Part shown: one piece after another, positions 1 to 4,802 of the stretch
Position numbering within the stretch: the first letter of the stretch is position 1
How the letters are laid out: each line of letters opens with the position of its first letter
Assembly: GCA_905215795.1 (NCBI GenBank)
Contig: CAJMRV010000087.1
Location: 1-7,110, forward strand
Source of the DNA: an uncultured bacterium
GTDB lineage: Bacteria > Pseudomonadota > Gammaproteobacteria > Burkholderiales > Burkholderiaceae_F
Direction of reading: 5' to 3'
Length of the DNA: 7,110 bases
The notes under the pieces: model-generated
The model's input: only the letters and a program-made list of their open reading frames with translations
Databases searched by the model: none
Told to the model about the DNA's origin: nothing
Translations under genes and position numbers: made by a program

Positions 1-33
1 ATCCTTTTTCTTTTTTGTTGAAGCCGCCCGCCC
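1..33 (-). promoter_or_regulatory. Short spacer with a Shine-Dalgarno for the next gene off the window
   Basis: The minus strand after the metallopeptidase stop is A-rich and ends in AAGGAT (1-6), a good Shine-Dalgarno match. No hairpin plus T tract is visible. This suggests that another minus-strand gene begins just beyond the window and belongs to the same operon. In Burkholderiales that gene is often gloA (lactoylglutathione lyase), but nothing of it is visible here. Confidence 0.35.
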
Positions 34-825
34 TCAGAGGGGGAGCGAGCCCATGGGCCAGAGCTTGAGCGCGCGGCGGTGCTCCCGCCAGTCCGCGTCG
101 AGGTTCGCCACCTCGCGCCAGAAGGCCTCCGAGTGGTTGAACTCGACCAGGTGGGCGAGCTCGTGGCAGACCACGGCGACGAGGAGTTCGTCGGGAAGGA
201 AGACGAGGCGCCAGGAAAAGGAGAGCGTCCCCCGGCTCGAACAGGACCCCCATCGGGTCCTCGCGCCGGAGAGCCGCCATCCCTTGGGCGCGCGTTTCGC
301 GAGCGGGACGACGAGGCCGAGGACCTCCCCGATGCGGCGGCGCACCGTCGCCTTGGCGACCGCCTCGAAGGCGGCCCGGCGTTCGTCCATGGTGGATTCC
401 GGTCCCGGAGCGAGCCGTATCTGAATCACGGGGCCGTCGACGGCGCGGTTCTCGCCCGCGCCGAGGAGGACCGTGGCGTCGGAGCCCCGGAAAAGCACGC
501 TCGAGCCGTGCTCGAGCGTGGCGGGGAGCCCCGTCAGGGGATTCTCACGGGCCCGTTCGAGGGCCCTCCCGTGGACCTTCTCCATCCACGCGGTGAAGTC
601 GGGGAGGCGCCGCCTCGCCGAGGCCGTGCTCATCCCCCGCGGGACGACGAGTTCGAAGTCACAGGGCGGCTCGAAGCGCATCCTCAGGCGTCGGGCCCGC
701 TCGGAGCGCCGTAGCGTCAGGCGGACCACGCCCGTCGCGAGGACGACGTCCTCGGAGGCGTTGTCGGATGCCGAAGGCGCCTCCCGGGTGGGGAGGAGTC
801 CCTCAATCAAGCCTTTGAAGTTCAT
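34..825 (-). CDS. YgjP/SprT-like zinc metallopeptidase (DUF45, M48-annotated)
   Basis: Predicted cytoplasmic zinc metalloprotein of the YgjP-like family (DUF45, PF01863), usually annotated as an M48 family metallopeptidase. The true substrate is not established for most members. The 263-residue product has the zinc site HELAH (221-225) followed by NHSEAFW (230-236), where His231 may act as third ligand, and the family signature TRWGSCSSRGTLSFSWRLVF (190-209). The N-terminal half carries the family's beta-rich region with RRSERARRLRMR (39-50). It is longer than E. coli YgjP (about 167 aa), mainly at the N-terminus. No signal peptide is seen. The ATG at 825 lies inside the plsC 3' end (23-base overlap) with only a weak GGA about 10 bases upstream, so translation probably depends on coupling to plsC. 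The stop is followed by 33 bases with no clear terminator. This gene commonly follows plsC in Burkholderiales. Confidence 0.9.
   Translation of the reverse strand: MNFKGLIEGLLPTREAPSASDNASEDVVLATGVVRLTLRRSERARRLRMRFEPPCDFELVVPRGMSTASARRRLPDFTAWMEKVHGRALERARENPLTGLPATLEHGSSVLFRGSDATVLLGAGENRAVDGPVIQIRLAPGPESTMDERRAAFEAVAKATVRRRIGEVLGLVVPLAKRAPKGWRLSGARTRWGSCSSRGTLSFSWRLVFLPDELLVAVVCHELAHLVEFNHSEAFWREVANLDADWREHRRALKLWPMGSLPL
496..520. repeat. Perfect 10-bp inverted repeat inside the metallopeptidase gene
   Basis: CACGCTCGAG (496-505) and CTCGAGCGTG (511-520) are exact reverse complements separated by 5 bases. The repeat lies within the coding sequence for residues TLEHGSSV (about 103-110). 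It is flanked by two copies of GGAGCCCCG (481-489 and 525-533) in direct orientation. The protein is collinear with the family here, so an inserted element is unlikely. Confidence 0.6.
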
Positions 826-1525
826 CTTCGATCCAGGCCTCGACCTTCGCCGTGAGTTCCTGCGGATCGAGTCCCTCGGGACGGATGAGCGGCCCGATCG
901 AGATCGTGATCACGCCGGGGCGCTTCGCAATCGAGTCCTTGGGCCAGAAGAGGCCCGCGTTGTGGGCGATCGGCAGCACGGGCGTGCCGGTGGCGCAGGC
1001 CACGCGGGCGCCGCCCGTCTTGTAGCGGACGTGGCCGCCCGGCGGGCAGCGGGTCCCCTCGGGGAAGAGGCAGATCCACCAGCCGCGCTTGAGCTTCTCG
1101 CGTCCCTTCTCGAGGAACTTCTGGAACGAACTGCGGCCGTCCTTGCGGTCGATCGAGAGCATGTCCATCGCAAAGAGCGCCCATCCGAGAAAGGGGATGC
1201 GGTTGAGGCTCTTCTTGTAGAGGTAGCAGCTCGGCTGCGGGATCACGGCGCCGAGACCGAAGGGGTCCCAGGCGGACTGGTGCTTGGAGAGCACCATCAC
1301 GGGCTGCGAGCCGTCGGGGACGTTCTCCATCCCCTTGACGCGGTAGGAGAGTCCGCAGACGGCCTTCAGGGCCGCCAGCACGAACATGCACCAGGGCCGG
1401 CAGATCGCGCGGAAGCGCCACTCGGCGCTGGTGAAGGGCCAGGTCGCGAGGACCAGCAGGGTCATCACGATGATGCTCAGGGCGAGGACCAGATAGAAGA
1501 TCCAGCCCCTCAGTGTGTTGATCAT
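803..1525 (-). CDS. plsC: 1-acyl-sn-glycerol-3-phosphate acyltransferase (PlsC family)
   Basis: Membrane-associated acyltransferase that adds the second acyl chain to lysophosphatidic acid, making phosphatidic acid, the precursor of all phospholipids. The 240-residue product (E. coli PlsC 245) has one N-terminal hydrophobic segment (about 8-30) and the family blocks in order: the catalytic H-X4-D box KHQSAWD (His82, Asp87), the glycerophosphate-binding block II region around LYKKSLNRIPFLGWA (102-116), block III FPEGTR (154-159) and block IV VLPIAHNAG (183-191). The ATG at 1525 is the first in the frame. The glyS-plsC neighbourhood is typical of Burkholderiales, although gmhB usually lies between them. 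The 3' end overlaps the metallopeptidase gene by 23 bases, so the two are cotranscribed. Some family members acylate other lysolipids such as ornithine lipids, but the neighbourhood and sequence favour PlsC. Confidence 0.93.
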   Translation of the reverse strand: MINTLRGWIFYLVLALSIIVMTLLVLATWPFTSAEWRFRAICRPWCMFVLAALKAVCGLSYRVKGMENVPDGSQPVMVLSKHQSAWDPFGLGAVIPQPSCYLYKKSLNRIPFLGWALFAMDMLSIDRKDGRSSFQKFLEKGREKLKRGWWICLFPEGTRCPPGGHVRYKTGGARVACATGTPVLPIAHNAGLFWPKDSIAKRPGVITISIGPLIRPEGLDPQELTAKVEAWIEDELQRLD

Positions 1526-1533
1526 GGTCGTCG

Positions 1534-1558
1534 GCCCCGTCCTTGACGGAAGCGGGGC
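1534..1558 (-). promoter_or_regulatory. Hairpin in the plsC leader holding the Shine-Dalgarno in its loop
   Basis: A perfect 6-bp inverted repeat, GCCCCG/CGGGGC (1534-1539 and 1553-1558), has a 13-base loop. On the minus strand the loop ends with AAGGA, the best Shine-Dalgarno match for plsC, and the 3' arm of the stem lies between that AAGGA and the ATG. The AAGGA is about 14 bases from the ATG, longer than usual. An alternative inner pairing, CCGTC/GACGG, would bury part of the AAGGA. This suggests modest or structured translation initiation for plsC, by inference only. Confidence 0.35.
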
Positions 1559-1560
1559 TC

Positions 1561-1684
1561 AAGAAAAAAGGACCGGCGCGCGTCTGGGATTCACTCCGGG
1601 AGGCGTTCCGATCCTTTGGGTTTTCAGGACTCCGTCGTCGGTCCCGACGGGGCGGCTCGAAGGCCGTCCCGAAGGGCGCCGGTC
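1561..1684 (-). promoter_or_regulatory. glyS-plsC intergenic region with a long-range inverted repeat ending in a T tract
   Basis: The 164-base gap between glyS and plsC (1526-1689) contains no supported gene. A perfect 9-bp inverted repeat has plus-strand arms GACCGGCGC (1571-1579) and GCGCCGGTC (1676-1684). On the minus strand the second arm to be transcribed is followed almost directly by TTTTTTCTT (1561-1569), as in a terminator, but the loop of about 96 bases is far longer than usual. The upstream arm overlaps the stem-loop at 1642-1688, so the two folds exclude each other. This could be a partial terminator or attenuator before plsC, or chance in GC-rich DNA. No convincing -35/-10 pair was seen for plsC, and the translated frames show no recognisable GmhB remnant. 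Confidence 0.3.
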
Positions 1685-1688
1685 GGGA
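1642..1688 (-). other. Large stem-loop immediately downstream of the glyS stop
   Basis: One base after the glyS stop, the minus strand can fold into a long stem. An outer pair TCCCGAC/GTCGGGA (plus-strand arms 1642-1648 and 1682-1688) joins an inner 8-bp stem with one mismatch (1649-1656 with 1663-1670) that has a 6-base loop. An 11-base bulge (1671-1681) lies on one side. No T tract follows it, so it is not a standard intrinsic terminator. It may protect the glyQS mRNA 3' end or form part of a switch with the distal repeat at 1571-1579. Confidence 0.45.
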
Positions 1689-1689
1689 A

Positions 1690-3783
1690 TCAGGCCGCCA
1701 TGCGGGCGATGTTGGCGATGCGGTTCATCGCGGCGTGCAGGCGCTTCAGAAGGGCGAGGCGGTTGTTGCGGAGATCCGTGTCCTCGCAGTTGACCATCAC
1801 CGATTCAAAGAAGGCGTCCACCGGGGCCTTGAGCTTGGCGAACTTGGCGAGCATCGTCTCGTAGTCGCCCTTTTCGAAGCACTCGAGGGCTTCGGGCTCG
1901 ACGGCCGCGAGGGCCTCGAAGAGGTTCTTCTCTTCGGCGAGTTCGAAGCGGGCGGGATCGACGGCCACGTCGGCGGCGGCGTCCTCGCTCTTCCTGAGGA
2001 TGTTCGAGATGCGCTTGTTGGCGGCCACGAGGGATTCGGCCTCGGGGAGCTTCATGAAGGCGCGCAGCGCTTCGAGGCGCTTGGGCACGTCGTGGAGGAC
2101 CTCGGGGGCGAGCTCGAGAACGGCGTCCACCTCGTTGGCGGAGTAGCCGGAGTCACGGAGCATCACGCGCAGGCGGTCCATGATGAAGTTCTTGAGGGCT
2201 TCACGCTCGTCCTTGCCGCCGGGAACTTCGAGTTCCTTGACCCAGGCGGCCTCGAGGATGTCGTCGATCTCGACGTCGAGACGCTTCTCGATGAGCATGC
2301 GCAGCACGCCGAGGGCGTGACGGCGCAGGGCGAACGGGTCCTTGACGCCCGTGGGCATCTGGCCGATGCCGAAGAGGCCCGTCAGGGTCTCGAGCTTGTC
2401 GGCGAGGGCCACCGCGATGGAGACCGGGGTCGACGGGAGTTCGTCGCCGGCGTAGCGCGGCTGGTAGTGTTCGCGGATGGCGAGGGCGACGTCGTCGGCC
2501 TCCTTGTCGTGGCGGGCGTAGTACTCGCCCATGATGCCCTGGAGCTCGGGGAACTCGCCCACCATGAGGGTGCGCAGGTCGGCCTTCGCGAGGAGCGCGG
2601 CGCGCTCGGCATGAGCGGCGTCGGCGCCGATCTTCGCGGCGATGGCGGCGGCCACGGCGCGGACGCGTTCGACGCGTTCGGCCTGGGAGCCGAGCTTGTT
2701 GTGGTAGACGACGTTCTTGAGACCGTCGACGCGGCTCTCGAGGGTCTCGAGGCGGTCCTGGTCATAGAAGAACTTGGCGTCGGCCAGACGGGCGCGGACC
2801 ACGCGGGCGTTGCCCTCGGAGATGGCCTTGCCGCCGTCCTTGGCCTCGAGCTGGCTCACCAGCAGGAAGCGGTTGATCAGACGGCCTTCGCGGCGCAGAG
2901 CGAAGTACTTCTGGTTGAGCTGCATCGTGAGGATGAGGCACTCTTCGGGCACTTCGAGGAAGTCCTCCTCGAACTCGCTCGTGTAGACGACGGGCCATTC
3001 CGTGAGGGCCGTCACTTCATTCAAGAGGTCCTCGGGCATGATCGGGTCGGCCTTGAGCTCGGCGGCCTTTTCCTTGAGGAGGCTGCGGAGCAGTTCGCGG
3101 CGTTCGGCGAACGAGGGCATGACGCGGGCGGCCTTCATCGTCTCTTCGTAGACGTCGGCGTTGGCGATCGTCACCGGGGCCGTCGTGTGGAAGCGGTGGC
3201 CCATCGTGATGCGGTCGGCCTTGAGGCCGAAGAACTCGACGGGGACGACCTCTTCACCGAAGAGGGCCGTGAGGTGCTTGACCGGGCGGACGAACGAAAC
3301 GGTCGTCACGCCGTCGGCGAGCTGGTAGGTCATGACCTTCGGGATCGGGAGGTTCTTGATGGCGGCGTCGAGCGCGGTCTGCAGACCGGCGGCGAGGCCG
3401 ACGCCCTTCCTGATGCCTTCGAAGACGAGCTGTTCCTGCTTGCCGTCGTCCTCACGCTTGAGTTCGGAGACGGGGCAGTCGATGCCGAGGGCGGCCATCT
3501 TCTTGACGAGGGCCTTGGTGGCGTGGCCTTCGGCGTCGATGCCGACGCGCACGGGCACGAGGCGCTGCTTGAAGGGCACGTCCGGGCTCACGTCGAGCAC
3601 GTCGGTGATGTGGAAAGCGAGGCGGCGGGGCGCACCGTAGACGGTCACGGTGCTCGTCTCGGAGAGGAAGCCGTCCTTGCGGAGCTCTTCCTCGGTGCCG
3701 CGGGCGAACGCTTCGGAGAGGGTTTCAAGGGCCTTGGGCGGCAGTTCTTCCGTCTGGAGTTCAACGAGTAAATTCTTCAACAT
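1690..3783 (-). CDS. glyS: Glycyl-tRNA synthetase beta subunit
   Basis: Beta subunit of tetrameric bacterial glycyl-tRNA synthetase, needed for tRNA recognition and activity together with GlyQ. The 697-residue product (E. coli 689) is complete and collinear with the family. It starts LLVELQTEELPPKALE (5-20), followed by YGAPRRLAFHI (49-59), RPVKHLTALFGEEVVPVEFF (166-185) and TEWPVVYTSEFEEDFLEVPE (261-280). The HD-like middle region has HNKLGSQAERVERV (361-374), LAKADLRTLMVGEFPELQGI (398-417) and MGEYYARHDK (418-427), then IGQMPTGVKDPFALRRHALG (473-492). The C-terminal DALR-type anticodon-binding region is at about 590-690. The ATG at 3783 is preceded by AAGGG with an 11-base gap, slightly long. 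The gene follows glyQ by 20 bases and is surely cotranscribed with it. Apart from TTA at codon 5 it has no TTA, CTA or TCA codons. The stop is followed at once by strong secondary structure. Confidence 0.98.
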   Translation of the reverse strand: MLKNLLVELQTEELPPKALETLSEAFARGTEEELRKDGFLSETSTVTVYGAPRRLAFHITDVLDVSPDVPFKQRLVPVRVGIDAEGHATKALVKKMAALGIDCPVSELKREDDGKQEQLVFEGIRKGVGLAAGLQTALDAAIKNLPIPKVMTYQLADGVTTVSFVRPVKHLTALFGEEVVPVEFFGLKADRITMGHRFHTTAPVTIANADVYEETMKAARVMPSFAERRELLRSLLKEKAAELKADPIMPEDLLNEVTALTEWPVVYTSEFEEDFLEVPEECLILTMQLNQKYFALRREGRLINRFLLVSQLEAKDGGKAISEGNARVVRARLADAKFFYDQDRLETLESRVDGLKNVVYHNKLGSQAERVERVRAVAAAIAAKIGADAAHAERAALLAKADLRTLMVGEFPELQGIMGEYYARHDKEADDVALAIREHYQPRYAGDELPSTPVSIAVALADKLETLTGLFGIGQMPTGVKDPFALRRHALGVLRMLIEKRLDVEIDDILEAAWVKELEVPGGKDEREALKNFIMDRLRVMLRDSGYSANEVDAVLELAPEVLHDVPKRLEALRAFMKLPEAESLVAANKRISNILRKSEDAAADVAVDPARFELAEEKNLFEALAAVEPEALECFEKGDYETMLAKFAKLKAPVDAFFESVMVNCEDTDLRNNRLALLKRLHAAMNRIANIARMAA

Positions 3784-3803
3784 CTTTATCTATACCCTTG
3801 CTT

Positions 3804-4709
3804 TTATTCTTCACGTTTGAGCATGGGGAAGCCCAGGCGTTCACGGGAGTCGTAGTAACTTTGGGCCACGGCTCGGGAAATGTTGCGGATGCGGGCGATG
3901 TAGGCGGCGCGTTCCGTCACGGAGATGGCGCCGTGGGCATCCAGGAGGTTGAAGGTGTGGCCGGCCTTCAACACCATTTCATAGGCGGGGAGCGCGAGGT
4001 TGAGGTCCATCAGGCGCTTGGCTTCGCTTTCGAAGTAGTCGAACTGGCCGAGGAGCTTCGTGGTGTCGCTCGCCTCGAAGTTGTAGACCGACTGCTCGAC
4101 TTCGTTCTGGTGGAAGACGTCGCCGTAGGTGAGCGTGTGCTCGTTGCCCATGGCGTCCTTCCACGTCGTGTAGACGAGGTCGAAGACGTTGTCGCAGTTC
4201 TGCAGGTACATCGTCAGGCGTTCAAGACCGTAGGTGATCTCACCGGTGATCGGCTTGCACTCGAGGCCGCCGACCTGCTGGAAGTACGTGAACTGGGTCA
4301 CTTCCATGCCGTTCATCCAGACCTCCCAGCCGAGACCCCAGGCGCCGAGCGTCGGGTTCTCCCAGTTGTCCTCGACGAAGCGGATGTCGTTGACTTCGGT
4401 GTCGATGCCCAGCGCGCGCAGGCTGCCCAGGTAGAGGTCCACGATGTTCGTGGGCGAGGGCTTGAGCACGACCTGGTACTGGTGGTGCTGATGCAGACGG
4501 TTGGGGTTCTCGCCGTAGCGGGCGTCCTTCGGACGGCGCGAAGGCTGCACGTAGGCGGCGCGCCAGGGTTCCGGGCCGAGGGCCCTCAAGAACGTAGCCG
4601 TGTGCGAGGTACCGGCACCGACTTCCAAGTCAATCGGCTGCAGGAGAGCGCAGCCCTGACGATTCCAATACTCCTGCAGGCGCAGGATGACTTCCTGAAA
4701 GGTGATCAT
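3804..4709 (-). CDS. glyQ: Glycyl-tRNA synthetase alpha subunit
   Basis: Catalytic subunit of the alpha2beta2 class II glycyl-tRNA synthetase, which activates glycine with ATP and charges tRNA-Gly together with GlyS. The frame is open to an ATG at 4781, but I chose the ATG at 4709. The product then begins MITFQEVILRLQEYW, as in the family, and is 301 residues long (E. coli 303). The longer version would add 24 residues translated through the palindrome, candidate promoter and terminator T tract, with no family counterpart. A weak GGCGGA lies about 10 bases before the chosen start. Landmarks are VGAGTSHTATFLRALGPEPW (30-49), VQPSRRPKDARYGENPNR (54-71), DIRFVEDNWENPTLGAWGLG (108-127) and MEVTQFTYFQQVGG (135-148). 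A stretch normally read as LQHYYQ is LHQHHQ here (residues 72-77). No TTA, CTA or TCA codon occurs in the gene, which suggests strong codon selection. The stop lies 20 bases before glyS. Confidence 0.98.
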   Translation of the reverse strand: MITFQEVILRLQEYWNRQGCALLQPIDLEVGAGTSHTATFLRALGPEPWRAAYVQPSRRPKDARYGENPNRLHQHHQYQVVLKPSPTNIVDLYLGSLRALGIDTEVNDIRFVEDNWENPTLGAWGLGWEVWMNGMEVTQFTYFQQVGGLECKPITGEITYGLERLTMYLQNCDNVFDLVYTTWKDAMGNEHTLTYGDVFHQNEVEQSVYNFEASDTTKLLGQFDYFESEAKRLMDLNLALPAYEMVLKAGHTFNLLDAHGAISVTERAAYIARIRNISRAVAQSYYDSRERLGFPMLKREE

Positions 4710-4722
4710 TCGCTTGATTCCG

Positions 4723-4738
4723 CCGATAAGATTATCGG
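4723..4738. repeat. 7+7 bp palindrome just upstream of glyQ, over the candidate -10 box
   Basis: CCGATAA (4723-4729) and TTATCGG (4732-4738) form a perfect inverted repeat with a 2-base spacer, ending 13 bases before the glyQ start codon. It contains the whole candidate -10 element. As DNA it has the shape of a dimeric repressor site. As RNA it could only form a small 6-bp hairpin with a 4-base loop, and only in transcripts reading through from lnt, because the presumed start site lies within it. I do not recognise the motif as a known regulator's site. Confidence 0.55.
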
Positions 4739-4760
4739 TCCTTGAAATGGTTGATTTGAA
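4731..4760 (-). promoter_or_regulatory. Candidate sigma-70 promoter for glyQS
   Basis: Minus-strand GATAAT (4731-4736) matches the -10 consensus at 5 of 6 bases. A weak -35 candidate, TTCAAA (4755-4760, 4 of 6), lies 18 bases upstream and overlaps the end of the terminator T tract. Transcription would start near 4723-4725, giving a leader of only about 14 bases before the glyQ ATG. The region is locally AT-rich in an otherwise GC-rich window, which supports a promoter. The -35 match is poor and no start site is known, so this is an inference. Confidence 0.4.
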
Positions 4761-4795
4761 AAAGAAGAGACGCGGAGGCACCTTCGGAGGCCCGC
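4759..4795 (-). terminator. Probable Rho-independent terminator after lnt
   Basis: Read on the minus strand, 7 bases after the lnt stop codon there is a GC-rich stem made of GCGGG (4791-4795) and TCCGC (4772-4776, including one G-U pair). It encloses a small inner hairpin, CCT-CCGA-AGG. The stem is followed within two bases by the pyrimidine tract TCTCTTCTTTTT (4759-4770). The stem is imperfect, with a 4-base bulge on the 3' side, so termination may be partial. Its position would separate corC-lnt from glyQS transcription. Confidence 0.5.
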
Positions 4796-4802
4796 CCCGG
4801 CG

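Noticed and set aside
1..16. T-rich tract on the plus strand as a possible terminator tail
   Set aside because: No stem precedes it within the window, and no plus-strand gene is present. On the minus strand it reads as an A-rich leader with a Shine-Dalgarno.
2660..2685. Short tandem repeat ACGCGTTCG within glyS
   Set aside because: It encodes the ERVERV sequence expected in GlyS and reflects repeated residues with the same preferred codons, not a repeat element.
1543..3771. A 742-codon open frame on the plus strand opposite glyS
   Set aside because: It lies in exact codon register with glyS, so it stays open merely because glyS lacks TTA, CTA and TCA codons. Its product is a low-complexity Gly/Val/Glu/His-rich sequence with no family resemblance.
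3798..4745. A 315-codon plus-strand open frame opposite glyQ
   Set aside because: It is in the same register as glyQ and has the same cause, avoidance of three sense codons. glyQ itself is fully conserved on the minus strand.
4710..4781. A 24-residue N-terminal extension of GlyQ from the ATG at 4781
   Set aside because: The extension runs through the terminator T tract, candidate promoter and palindrome and has no family counterpart. The ATG at 4709 gives the standard GlyQ N-terminus.
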